Shown here: positions 17,067 to 24,798 of the stretch, one piece after another
Layout: every line of letters begins with the position of its first letter
How positions within the stretch are numbered: position 1 is the stretch's first letter
Source of the DNA: an uncultured Collinsella sp.
Lineage (GTDB): Bacteria > Actinomycetota > Coriobacteriia > Coriobacteriales > Coriobacteriaceae
NCBI GenBank assembly: GCA_902497025.1
Contig: CABVDJ010000010.1
Coordinates: 1 to 54,361 of the forward strand
DNA length: 54,361 nucleotides
Direction of reading: 5' to 3'
Notes under the pieces: model-generated
What the model was told of the DNA's origin: nothing
The model's database searches: none
Seen by the model: only the letters and a program-made list of their open reading frames with translations
Position numbers and translations under genes: made by a program

Positions 17067-17585
17067 ATGACGTGTAAGCTATCTGCCATCGTCGCCGTGT
17101 GTGACGATTGGGGCATTGGGTGCGAGGGCGACATGGTGGTGTCCAATCGTGCCGATATGCGCCATTTTGTGGCGTGCACCAAGGGTTGCCCGGTCATTAT
17201 GGGGCGCAAGACGCTGCTGAGTTTTCCCGGCGGGCGTCCGCTCAAGAACCGCCGCAATATCGTGCTCACCCGCGACGAGGATTTTGTGGTCGAGGGCGTC
17301 GACGTGGTACATAGCATCGACGAGGCTCTCGCCGCGGTTGCCGAAGAGCCCGTTGCCTGGGTGATTGGCGGTGGCGATGTCTATCGGCAATTTTTGCCGT
17401 ACTGCGTCGAGGCCGAGGTCACGCATAACCATTGCACCCATGCCGTGGACACGTACTTTCCTGACTTGGACGCTGATCCTGCGTGGGAAGTTGCGCGGCG
17501 CGAAGGGGTTGCCACGATTGCCTCGGGCGAGGGCGATGAGGGTGTCGATTATGAGTTCGTGACGTATCGTCGCGTTGAGGCGTAA
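17067..17585 (+). CDS. folA: Dihydrofolate reductase
   Basis: A 172-residue NADPH-dependent enzyme that regenerates tetrahydrofolate used up by ThyA. Recognised by the start KLSAIVAVCDDWGIG, an acidic residue in NRADMRHF at the place of the catalytic Asp, VIMGRKTLLSF, and the NADPH-binding WVIGGGDVYRQFLP. The ATG at 17067 is 9 nt after the thyA stop; GTG codons at 17058 and 17061 in the same frame are less likely. Length is normal. Trimethoprim targets this enzyme class, but no resistance call can be made from sequence alone. Confidence 0.92.
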   Translation: MTCKLSAIVAVCDDWGIGCEGDMVVSNRADMRHFVACTKGCPVIMGRKTLLSFPGGRPLKNRRNIVLTRDEDFVVEGVDVVHSIDEALAAVAEEPVAWVIGGGDVYRQFLPYCVEAEVTHNHCTHAVDTYFPDLDADPAWEVARREGVATIASGEGDEGVDYEFVTYRRVEA

Positions 17586-17629
17586 ATCGCCTGGCGTGAA
17601 CGGTATCATCGGGTTGATTGAATGCATGG

Positions 17630-17662
17630 GGCGGCGCTTGGCGTCGCCTCGTTTGGTATAGA
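17630..17662 (+). promoter_or_regulatory. Hairpin and candidate -10 between folA and the RNA methyltransferase gene
   Basis: GGCGGCGC-TTG-GCGTCGCC (around 17631-17649, one G-U pair) forms a stem-loop followed by TCGTTTGG, a weak terminator for thyA-folA. A -10-like TATAGA follows at 17657-17662, which would place the next transcript start after the ATG at 17662. Confidence 0.4.
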
Positions 17663-17694
17663 TGTGCTGTAAAGAAGGGTGCGGGCTGGCTGCC

Positions 17695-18609
17695 ATGACT
17701 GATGCCGTTGAGGTTCTGCGAATTGATTCGCTCGAGGACGAGCGGCTCGATGCCTACGTGCGACTGACCGAGCGCGAGCTGCGCTGCGTGCTGGAGCCGC
17801 AAAAGGGCATCTTTATCGCCGAGAGTGCCAAGGTTATCGAGCGCGCGGTGCGTGCCGGTTACCAGCCGGTGAGCTTTCTTTTGGGTGAGCGCTGGCTCGA
17901 TCAGATGATGCCGCTGTTTGAGCGCCTGGTTGTGCGCGAGGGCGCCGGCCCGGTTCCTGTGTTCGTGGCCTCCATGGAGCTCATGGAGCAGTTGACGGGC
18001 TTCAATGTGACGCGCGGTGCGCTCGCGGCGTTCCGTCGCCCCCGACAGATTCCGGTTGATGAGTTCTTGGGCGGCGTCGTCGAGGCGGCGGGGGATCGTC
18101 CGGTGCGTGTGTGCGTGCTTGAGGGTATTGTCGATCACACCAATGTTGGCGCGATATTTCGCTCGGCTGCCGCATTGAACGTTGACGGTATTTTGGTCAG
18201 CCCGACGTGCTGCGACCCGTTGTACCGTCGCTCGGCCCGCGTGAGCATGGGCACCGTGTTTCAGGTTCCGTGGACGCGTATTGGCAGTGAGGCGCGCGTA
18301 TGGCCGCATGATGGGCTGGCGGCGCTGCACGATGCCGGCTTTTCGTGTGCCGCCATGGCGTTGACGGATGATTCGGTGTCGCTGGACGATCCAGTGCTGC
18401 AGGAGATTGACCGCCTGGCGATCTTTATGGGTACCGAGGGTGCCGGCCTGGGAGCCAAGACCATTGAGGGCTGTGATCGCGCCGTGCGCATTCCGATGGC
18501 GCACGGGGTCGATTCGCTCAACGTGGCCGCGGCGAGCGCCGTCGCCTTTTGGCAGTTGTGCCCGCACGTGAGCAATGAGTATCACTACCAGCCGGGTTTG
18601 TATCACTAG
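17695..18609 (+). CDS. TrmH/SpoU-family rRNA or tRNA 2'-O-methyltransferase
   Basis: A 304-residue SPOUT-class RNA methyltransferase. The N-terminal third is a substrate-binding region. The C-terminal catalytic domain has the three SpoU motifs: VDHTNVGAIFRSAAAL (motif 1), IFMGTEGAGL (motif 2) and IPMAHGVDSLNVAAASAVAFW (motif 3) forming the SAM trefoil knot. The target nucleotide cannot be told. ATG 17695 is chosen because the -10-like box reaches 17662; AAGAAGGG lies 16 nt upstream, so the ribosome site is weak. It is followed by 125 nt without a gene. Confidence 0.85.
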   Translation: MTDAVEVLRIDSLEDERLDAYVRLTERELRCVLEPQKGIFIAESAKVIERAVRAGYQPVSFLLGERWLDQMMPLFERLVVREGAGPVPVFVASMELMEQLTGFNVTRGALAAFRRPRQIPVDEFLGGVVEAAGDRPVRVCVLEGIVDHTNVGAIFRSAAALNVDGILVSPTCCDPLYRRSARVSMGTVFQVPWTRIGSEARVWPHDGLAALHDAGFSCAAMALTDDSVSLDDPVLQEIDRLAIFMGTEGAGLGAKTIEGCDRAVRIPMAHGVDSLNVAAASAVAFWQLCPHVSNEYHYQPGLYH

Positions 18610-18734
18610 GCAGTTATTCCGCACCGCGCTCTAGTTCGGGGTGTTTCGGTCGCCGCCAGTCGGTGCTAAGCTGGTTTTGGCTTTGGTTTTAAATTGCTGT
18701 TTTGTTGTTTGACGTATGCGTGTGGGGAGGGCGT

Positions 18735-20084
18735 GTGGCTAAGAAATCTACGGCTATCGATGTAACGCAGGGTGTCATTTGGCAGCAGCTGCTTTCGCTG
18801 TGCGTTCCCATCTTCTTTAGTTCGTTTTTTCAGCAGGCCTACACGCTTATCGGTACGTATATCGTCGGTCAGTTTGGCGGCAAGCTCGCACTGGGTGGCA
18901 TTCAGGCCACGATGGTGCTTACGGAGCTCTGCATTGGTTTTTGCGTCGGTGTGGGTGCTGGCTGTGCCGTTATTACCGGTCAGTATTTTGGCCAGCACGA
19001 TGATGAGCGACTGAGTCGTTCGGTCCATACGGCCATGACGCTTGCGCTGGTGGGCGGTATCGTTTTCTCGATTCTTGGCATAGTGTTCGTTGAGCCCATG
19101 CTGGTGCTTATGAACACGCCGCATGAACTATTGGCCGAGGGCGTGGCCTATGCTCGCTGTTATTTTGCCGCGATGGTTGCGGCACTGCTGCTTAATATGG
19201 GAACCGCACTGCTGCGTGCCGTGGGCGACACACGCGGGCCCGCCGTGATCATTGCCTCTGGCTGCCTGGTTAACGTGGTGCTGGATATCATCTTTGTCGC
19301 TGTGTTGCATATGGAGGCGCTGGGCTGCGGCATCGCAGTGGCGCTGACCATTTGCTCCAATGCAACGATGATCGTGTTTCGCATGATGCGCGCTCCGGGC
19401 GCATGGCGTCTTTCGCTGTCTAAGCTCGGCATCGATCGCGGTATTTGCAAGAGCATGATCTCGTGTGGTCTGCCGCTTGGCTTTCAGTCTGCTGCCTATT
19501 CGATTTCCAATGTTTTGATTCAGGTGTCGGTCAACTCGTTTGGTGCCGATGTCACCACGGCGTGGGGTCTTTCGGGCCGCTTAGATGGCATTGTCTGGAT
19601 GGTTACCGAGGCGCTCGGCGTGTCGATCACCACGTTCTCGGCACAGAACTTTGGCGCGCGCAACTACGAGCGCATGCGCAAGGGCTACCATACGTCGCTC
19701 GTGCTGTCGTTTATGCTCATTGGTGGCCTGTCTGCCGTGCTGCTGGTGTTCTCGGGTCCGTTGTCGCGTCTGTTTGTCGACGATGCTTCGATTTCGGCGT
19801 ACACCACGACGATTCTTCATTTCATCGCGCCGTTCTACGCGATCTTCTCGATTATCGAAAACGCGTCGGGCTCCATTCGCGGTGCCGGCGTGAGTCTGCA
19901 GCCTATGATGCTCACCATCTTTGGCACCGTTGTCTTGAGGGTGATCTGGGTGTTTGCGATCATGCCTTTCGATCCGTCGCTCGAGCATCTACTGCTGGTC
20001 TACCCCGTAACGTGGCTCATTACGGCCACGATGTTCACCATCTACCACCACAGCGGCAACTGGCTCGGCCGCGCCACCGCCTAA
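18735..20084 (+). CDS. MATE-family multidrug/cation efflux transporter
   Basis: A 449-residue polytopic membrane protein of about 12 segments. It has the two-fold MATE plan: the early FFQQAYTLIGTYIVGQFGG segment and the matching later segment around VTTAWGLSGRLDGIVWM. MATE proteins export cationic compounds in exchange for Na+ or H+; the substrate is not predictable here. The GTG at 18735 is chosen for the GGGGAGG 4 nt upstream. The 125-nt gap before it is T-rich near the end (18672-18714) and shows no clear promoter. A large inverted repeat follows the stop. Confidence 0.9.
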   Translation: MAKKSTAIDVTQGVIWQQLLSLCVPIFFSSFFQQAYTLIGTYIVGQFGGKLALGGIQATMVLTELCIGFCVGVGAGCAVITGQYFGQHDDERLSRSVHTAMTLALVGGIVFSILGIVFVEPMLVLMNTPHELLAEGVAYARCYFAAMVAALLLNMGTALLRAVGDTRGPAVIIASGCLVNVVLDIIFVAVLHMEALGCGIAVALTICSNATMIVFRMMRAPGAWRLSLSKLGIDRGICKSMISCGLPLGFQSAAYSISNVLIQVSVNSFGADVTTAWGLSGRLDGIVWMVTEALGVSITTFSAQNFGARNYERMRKGYHTSLVLSFMLIGGLSAVLLVFSGPLSRLFVDDASISAYTTTILHFIAPFYAIFSIIENASGSIRGAGVSLQPMMLTIFGTVVLRVIWVFAIMPFDPSLEHLLLVYPVTWLITATMFTIYHHSGNWLGRATA

Positions 20085-20171
20085 TTGATCCGTAGGGGAC
20101 GGAGGAGAACGGATCATTGGCTGGCGATAAGGCGAAGTGATCCGTTTTCCTCCGTCCCCTTTGCATCAATT
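20083..20171. repeat. Large inverted repeat between convergent genes, possible dispersed palindrome and two-way terminator
   Basis: Two 23-nt arms at 20094-20116 and 20138-20160 are reverse complements with a single mismatch (left arm begins AGGGGACGGAGGAG). Outer 7-nt arms AATTGAT/ATCAATT (20083-20089, 20165-20171) extend the symmetry. The 21-nt centre is unpaired. It lies exactly between the MATE gene (plus) and the cobalamin adenosyltransferase gene (minus) and overlaps the last codons of the latter. The GGGGACGGAGGAAAACGGATCA core is unusually long for a plain terminator and looks like an inserted repeat unit. Confidence 0.75.
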
Positions 20172-20655
20172 AGTATTCGATGCCTTGGCGGGCTAGGAGG
20201 CCTTCGTCGAAGTAGTGTTTGACGGGGCGCATTTCGGTTACTAGGTCGGCAAGGTCGGCGAGGGGCAGCAAGCCGCGGCTGGTGAGTACGAGCTCCGTGG
20301 CGGTCGGTTTCATCGCGATCAACGCTTCGACATCTTCGCGCGTCACAAAGCCCCGTTGCATGGCTTCCCCCAGCTCATCCAAGATCAGCAAGTCGACCTT
20401 GCTAATCTGTTCGCGTGCGAGCTCCATGATCTGTGCGGCACAGGCTTCGGGCGTGTCGCGGTCGGCTTGTACGATGCGTAACCCCAATCGAGGCGCTGCG
20501 TCATGCTCGGCGCAGTGCAGCTTCTTGGCAATCTGCAGCATGAGTACGTCGAGCCTATAACCTGTGGCGCGCATCGCCAATCCCAGCGCAGCCGTGGTTT
20601 TGCCCTTGCCATCGCCCGTATAGATCTGAACCTTGCCGACTTCGAGTGATGCCAT
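20170..20655 (-). CDS. cobO: Cob(I)alamin adenosyltransferase (CobO/BtuR type)
   Basis: A 161-residue CobA/CobO/BtuR-family enzyme that puts the adenosyl group from ATP on cobalt of corrinoids. It has the ATP-binding loop YTGDGKGKTTAALGLAMRA near the start, LLILDELGEAM and the C-terminal LADLVTEMRPVKHYFDEGL with RQGIEY. It lacks the ~20-residue N-terminal extension of the E. coli protein (196 aa) and is otherwise complete. No other cobalamin genes are near, so it may serve scavenged corrinoids. The ATG at 20655 has AAAGGA 6 nt upstream on the minus strand. Confidence 0.9.
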   Translation of the reverse strand: MASLEVGKVQIYTGDGKGKTTAALGLAMRATGYRLDVLMLQIAKKLHCAEHDAAPRLGLRIVQADRDTPEACAAQIMELAREQISKVDLLILDELGEAMQRGFVTREDVEALIAMKPTATELVLTSRGLLPLADLADLVTEMRPVKHYFDEGLLARQGIEY

Positions 20656-20671
20656 CTCTATCCTTTCGTGC

Positions 20672-20708
20672 CCGGCGTCGGTTTATCGCCGGCCGGGTTG
20701 GGTATTCT
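20672..20708 (+). promoter_or_regulatory. Divergent intergenic hairpin and candidate ftsH -10
   Basis: A GC-rich inverted repeat (CCCGGC at 20671-20676, GCCGGG at 20692-20697, with inner CG pairs) lies between the divergent cobO and ftsH genes. A -10-like TATTCT follows at 20703-20708. Either may control ftsH; no -35 is clear. Confidence 0.35.
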
Positions 20709-20747
20709 AGTTAGCATTATCAACCCCAGTAGATGGAGTTCAAGCAG

Positions 20748-22640
20748 ATGGAGATGGATGACAACAAGCGTAGACGGAATATGATCCTCTACGTGCTCAT
20801 CGCCTTCGTCGTCTACCTCGTGCTCTCGACCGTTCTGTTCCCCAACATCGGTCACACGCAGCAGATTACGGAGACCGATTACTCGACGTTTGTGAAAGCG
20901 CTCGACAAGAAGAGCGTCGAAAAGGTCGAGTACAACACCGACGACTATACGATTTATTACACCAAGAAGGGCGAGGACGAGAACATCGCCTATAAGACGA
21001 CCGGTGTGCCGAATGATGCAGGCTTTACCGATCGCGTGCTTGAGTCTGGCGCTTCGCTGGAGTCGGTCGTTCCCGATAAAAACTCGGGTTTGATGACCTA
21101 CTACCTGCTCACACTCATTCTTCCCATGGCGATTTTCTTCCTCATCGGTTGGTGGCTCAACCGCCGCATGAAGAAGGCCATGGGTGATGACGGCCCGTCG
21201 ATGAACTTTGGCGGCGGCGGTTTTGGCGGCGGCGGACTGGGTAAGTCCGGCGCGCGCGTGATTGCCTCCAAGGACGTGGGCGTGACCTTTAAGGACGTCG
21301 CCGGCCAGGAAGAGGCCAAGGAGTCTCTCAAGGAGGTCGTCGACTTTCTGGAGAAGCCGCAGCGCTACGAGGAGATCGGCGCCAAGCTGCCGCGCGGTGC
21401 TCTCCTTGTTGGCCCTCCGGGTACCGGTAAGACCCTGCTTGCCAAGGCTGTTGCCGGCGAGGCCGGTGTTCCGTTCTTCAGCATTTCGGGCTCTGAGTTC
21501 GTTGAGATGTTTGTTGGTCGCGGCGCTGCAAAGGTTCGTGACCTGTTTAAGCAGGCCAAGGAAAAGGCCCCGTGTATCGTCTTTATCGATGAGATCGATA
21601 CCATCGGTAAGAAGCGCGATGGCGGCGGCTTTAGCGGCAACGACGAGCGCGAGCAGACGCTCAATCAGTTGCTGACTGAGATGGATGGCTTCGATAACCA
21701 CAAGGGTATCGTTGTCCTCGCTGCCACCAACCGTCCCGACAGCCTCGATCCGGCCCTGCTGCGCCCCGGTCGTTTTGACCGCCGCATCCCCGTCGAGTTG
21801 CCCGATCTGACCGGCCGTAAGAACATCCTCGAGCTCCACGCCAAGAGTGTGAAGACCGAGCCGCCGATCGATCTGACCGCGATTGCCCGCGCCACGCCCG
21901 GTGCCTCGGGCGCCGACCTGGCCAATATCATCAACGAGGGCGCCCTGCGCGCCGTTCGCGAGGGTCGCAAGCGTGCAACCCAGGACGACTTCGAGGAGTC
22001 GGTGGAGGTCGTCATTGCCGGCCAGCAGCGTAAGTCCACGGTGCTTTCCGACCACGAGAAGCAGGTCGTTTCCTACCATGAGATCGGCCATGCCATCGTC
22101 GCTGCCCGCCAAAAGGGTTCCGCGCCGGTTACCAAGATCACCATCGTGCCGCGCACGAGCGGCGCTCTGGGCTATACCATGCAGGTCGAGGAGGACGAGC
22201 GCTTCCTGACGACGCGCCAGGAAGTCTTGGACAAGCTCGCCGTCTACTGCGGCGGCCGTGCGGCTGAGGAACTCATCTTTGGCGAGATGACGACCGGTGC
22301 CGCCAACGATATCGAGCAGGCCACCAAGCTCGCCCGCAACATGGTGACGCGCTTTGGTATGTCCGATGAGTTTGGCATGATGGCGCTCGGCACCGTTCAG
22401 AATGCGTACCTCAACCAGGACACGTCGCTCACCTGCGCTCCCGGTACGGCCGAGCGCGTGGACGCAATTGTCGCCAAGTTGATCGAGGATGCTCACGACC
22501 GCGCCCTGCAGATCCTCAAGGAAAACAAGTTCAAGCTCCACGAGCTGGCTCGTTATCTGTACAAGAAGGAGACGATCACGGGCGAGGAGTTCATGAATCT
22601 CCTCACGCGCGAGAACCCGCTGATGCCCAAGCAACAGTAA
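20748..22640 (+). CDS. ftsH: ATP-dependent zinc metalloprotease FtsH
   Basis: A membrane-bound AAA+ protease of 630 residues that degrades misfolded and regulatory membrane proteins as a hexamer. There is an N-terminal transmembrane helix (ILYVLIAFVVYLVLSTVLF) and a second one (LLTLILPMAIFFLIGWWL) around a periplasmic domain, then a Gly-rich FGGGGFGGGGLGK linker. The AAA module has Walker A GPPGTGKT, Walker B CIVFIDEID and the SRH with TNRPDSLDPALLRPGRFDRR. The zinc site is HEIGH (HExxH; most FtsH have HEAGH). ATG 20748 is preferred because GGAG lies 9 nt upstream; ATG 20733 in the same frame adds five residues. Confidence 0.95.
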   Translation: MEMDDNKRRRNMILYVLIAFVVYLVLSTVLFPNIGHTQQITETDYSTFVKALDKKSVEKVEYNTDDYTIYYTKKGEDENIAYKTTGVPNDAGFTDRVLESGASLESVVPDKNSGLMTYYLLTLILPMAIFFLIGWWLNRRMKKAMGDDGPSMNFGGGGFGGGGLGKSGARVIASKDVGVTFKDVAGQEEAKESLKEVVDFLEKPQRYEEIGAKLPRGALLVGPPGTGKTLLAKAVAGEAGVPFFSISGSEFVEMFVGRGAAKVRDLFKQAKEKAPCIVFIDEIDTIGKKRDGGGFSGNDEREQTLNQLLTEMDGFDNHKGIVVLAATNRPDSLDPALLRPGRFDRRIPVELPDLTGRKNILELHAKSVKTEPPIDLTAIARATPGASGADLANIINEGALRAVREGRKRATQDDFEESVEVVIAGQQRKSTVLSDHEKQVVSYHEIGHAIVAARQKGSAPVTKITIVPRTSGALGYTMQVEEDERFLTTRQEVLDKLAVYCGGRAAEELIFGEMTTGAANDIEQATKLARNMVTRFGMSDEFGMMALGTVQNAYLNQDTSLTCAPGTAERVDAIVAKLIEDAHDRALQILKENKFKLHELARYLYKKETITGEEFMNLLTRENPLMPKQQ

Positions 22641-22669
22641 AGCCGCGGTCGAGCCAGTAAACGCCGACG

Positions 22670-22705
22670 CCCCATTTGAGCAGCTATCTCAAATGGGGTG
22701 TTTTG
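22670..22705 (+). terminator. Terminator after ftsH
   Basis: A perfect 11-bp stem CCCCATTTGAG / CTCAAATGGGG with loop CAGCTAT is followed by TGTTTTG. It lies 29 nt after ftsH and just before the ribosome site of the next gene. Confidence 0.9.
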
Positions 22706-22721
22706 CTTGAGAGGGATGGAA

Positions 22722-23177
22722 ATGAAGATCGTGGTGAGCGCCTGCTTGATGGGCGAGAGCTGCAAGTATAACGGGCTTGACAACTATCATCGTGAGTTGG
22801 TCGAGGCCTGCGAGCGTACAGGGACTGAGGTCCTCTTGGTGTGCCCTGAGGTCTTTGGGGGCCTGCCCACGCCGCGCAAGCCGTCCGAGATTGTGAACGG
22901 AGAAGTTCGTACCTGCGAGGGCATCTCGGTCGATCGCGAATTTCGTCTGGGCGCTCAACGTGCGCTCGATATGTGCGAGCAAGCGGGCGGCCCGTCCGAG
23001 ATTGCTGCGTGCGTCTTGCAGGATCGCAGTCCGTCGTGCGGCGTGGGCCATATCTACGACGGATCCTTCAGCGGCACGCTCACAACGGGTAACGGTGTCT
23101 TCGTTGACCTGCTCCTGCGCCACGGCTACCGCGTGATCCCGGCAAGCGAATTCGACTCGAGCATGTTACAGCAATAA
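22722..23177 (+). CDS. DUF523 family protein
   Basis: A 151-residue DUF523 protein of unknown biochemical function. The family pattern is complete: VVSACLMGESCKYNG at the N-terminus, LVCPEVFGGLPTPR, and CVLQDRSPSCGVGHIYDG, with conserved Cys residues that may bind a metal or cluster. ATG 22722 has GAGAGGG 6 nt upstream; ATG 22716 in frame is also possible. The gene sits between two strong terminators, so it is probably monocistronic. Confidence 0.85.
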   Translation: MKIVVSACLMGESCKYNGLDNYHRELVEACERTGTEVLLVCPEVFGGLPTPRKPSEIVNGEVRTCEGISVDREFRLGAQRALDMCEQAGGPSEIAACVLQDRSPSCGVGHIYDGSFSGTLTTGNGVFVDLLLRHGYRVIPASEFDSSMLQQ

Positions 23178-23216
23178 AAAACCGCCACAAAGGTACTGCT
23201 CCCTTTGTGGCGGTTT
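23177..23216. terminator. Two-way terminator between convergent genes
   Basis: AAAACCGCCACAAAGG pairs with CCTTTGTGGCGGTTTT around a short loop; A and T runs flank both sides, so it can stop both the DUF523 transcript and the minus-strand dehydrogenase transcript. A near-identical stem occurs at 30822. Confidence 0.92.
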
Positions 23217-23223
23217 TGGTCGG

Positions 23224-24312
23224 TTAGGCCAGGATAGAGTGGCCGTAGGCGTTGGCGGCCTTGATGGCGGCGGCGAACTTCTCGTCGGTGAAGGGCTCCG
23301 GGTTGCCCTGCTTCCACTCGTTGGTGGTGTGCGCATATTCACACAGCGCTGGGATGTCGGCCTCGGAAAGTCCGACCTGCTCAAGCGTTATGGGCAGGCC
23401 CATCTGTTTGTTAAAGGCGGCGTAGCGCTCAAGGTTCTTGGTATCGCCCGTATAGGCAAACAGCACGAGCACGCCCAGGCTCACGACCTCACCGTGCAGA
23501 TAGGTTTCCTCGCGCGGAATGCTGCACGTCGCATTGTAGAACGCGTGCGCCACGCTCGAGTTGTAGTAGTAATCGTTTTGGTTGGTCAGGTTCGAGACAT
23601 AGCCCGTGTTGACCACGATGTCGAGCGCAATCTGCTTGACGGCTTCGCTCGATAGGTTCTTGCGTACGTCCTCAAGACCCTGGACGCCATAGGTAAACAG
23701 CGGCTCGGAGCAGGTGTGGGCGAGTGCCAGGCCAAGGCCTGCCGTGTGCTCCAGGTTGCCGGCGCTCGTGGCGTACTCGACCTCGGGCTGCTTAGACAGG
23801 GCATCGCCTACGCCGGCCCAGAAGTACTCTGCCGGTGCTTCGGCGATGATCTTGGGGTTGATGAAGATGTGCGCCGGTCGGTTGGGGTACGAATAGCCCT
23901 CGAGCGAGCCGTCGACGTTGTACACGACGGCAATGGCGGTCGCGGCGGAGCAGTTAGAACAGATCGTCGGGACGGTGAAGACGATCTTCTTGAGCTCGAT
24001 GGCTGCGGTCTTCACGGTGTCGAGCGCCTTGCCGCCGCCGCATGCGATGAGCACGTCGGCTTCCTGGCAGGCAGGGGAGTTCACGACCTTGGCGATATTG
24101 GCACGCGTACTGTTGGTGCCATAGACGCGCGTCTCCAGGACCTCGACATCGGTACCTTCAAGTGCCGCCTCGATTCCCGGCAGCGCCGCAGCCAGGGCTC
24201 GCTTGCCGCCAATGATAGCGACCTTGGTCGCTCCGTACTCGGCCAGTGCGGCGGGCAGCTCGGTAAAGCAATCCTCGCCAACGGTATAATCACTCATTCC
24301 AATCGTGCGCAT
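23224..24312 (-). CDS. Iron-containing alcohol/glycerol dehydrogenase family protein
   Basis: A 362-residue member of the Fe-ADH/glycerol dehydrogenase (GldA-like) superfamily. The NAD-binding motif is IACGGGKALDTVKT. Metal ligands expected for GldA are visible: Asp in GVGDALSK, His in SVAHAFYNA and His in YLHGEVVSLG. Substrate could be glycerol, another polyol or an aldehyde; sequence alone does not decide. The length fits GldA (about 365). The ATG at 24312 has AAGAAGG 6-8 nt upstream on the minus strand. Its promoter must lie in the 24313-24440 stretch shared with the ileS leader. Confidence 0.88.
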   Translation of the reverse strand: MRTIGMSDYTVGEDCFTELPAALAEYGATKVAIIGGKRALAAALPGIEAALEGTDVEVLETRVYGTNSTRANIAKVVNSPACQEADVLIACGGGKALDTVKTAAIELKKIVFTVPTICSNCSAATAIAVVYNVDGSLEGYSYPNRPAHIFINPKIIAEAPAEYFWAGVGDALSKQPEVEYATSAGNLEHTAGLGLALAHTCSEPLFTYGVQGLEDVRKNLSSEAVKQIALDIVVNTGYVSNLTNQNDYYYNSSVAHAFYNATCSIPREETYLHGEVVSLGVLVLFAYTGDTKNLERYAAFNKQMGLPITLEQVGLSEADIPALCEYAHTTNEWKQGNPEPFTDEKFAAAIKAANAYGHSILA

Positions 24313-24436
24313 GGCAACCTTCTTTCTTTCGATAAAGTGCTTTCAGGTATTTTGCTCCTAGAGAAGGTCCACAGCCGCGAGAAATTTCGAACGTATAAAA
24401 CCAGTGTTGAGGGTTTTTCGCCGGCGCGGAACGTGC

Positions 24437-24757
24437 TAGCATACTCCGCATAAGCGTTGATGGGGACGAGTAGTCGGCCGTCCGCATGCTACAGAGAGCG
24501 GGGAGCGCTGAGAACCCGTGCATGCGACCGATGAAAATCACCCCGGAGCTGCGGTCCCAACGGGCGCGCCGTACAGGCACGTCTTAGTAGATATCGCCGA
24601 GATGGTCGTCGATATAGGCCAGCCGAGTAACGGATGCGAGCGCGCGAATACGCGGGCGAGGGCATCTAAGCTGGGTGGTTAAGCGAAGAGCTTTTGCGGG
24701 CGTACAGTCCGTTTCGTGGCGCTTCGTCCCAGCTTGTAGGGACGGGCGCTTTTTTGG
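24437..24757 (+). promoter_or_regulatory. T-box riboswitch leader of ileS (isoleucine specifier)
   Basis: A structured leader of about 350 nt. After a -10-like TAGCAT (24437-24442), stem I is formed by GGGAC (24463-24467) with GTCCC, TCGG with CCGA, and CGCATGC (24483-24489) with GCATGCG. The 5' AGTAG internal-loop motif and distal CAGAGAGC and GCTGAGA motifs are present. The specifier loop reads GAAAATCACC with ATC (Ile) at 24537-24539, followed by A. The T-box bulge segment TGGGTGGTTAAGCG (24672-24685) has TGGT able to pair with the tRNA-Ile ACCA end. A terminator follows at 24716. Uncharged tRNA-Ile should favour read-through into ileS. Confidence 0.88.
24716..24757 (+). terminator. T-box regulated terminator
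   Basis: GCGC-TT-CGTCCC pairs with GGGACG-G-GCGC around loop AGCTTGTA, followed by six Ts. It is the expected attenuator downstream of the T-box antiterminator, ending about 40 nt before the ileS start. Confidence 0.85.
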
Positions 24758-24798
24758 TGCCCAACGGGCGTGCGCGCCCACGATATGAAAGGGGTACC

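Noticed and set aside
20658..22634. 658-residue open frame on the minus strand opposite ftsH
   Set aside because: Same shadow effect; ftsH has complete AAA and zinc motifs.
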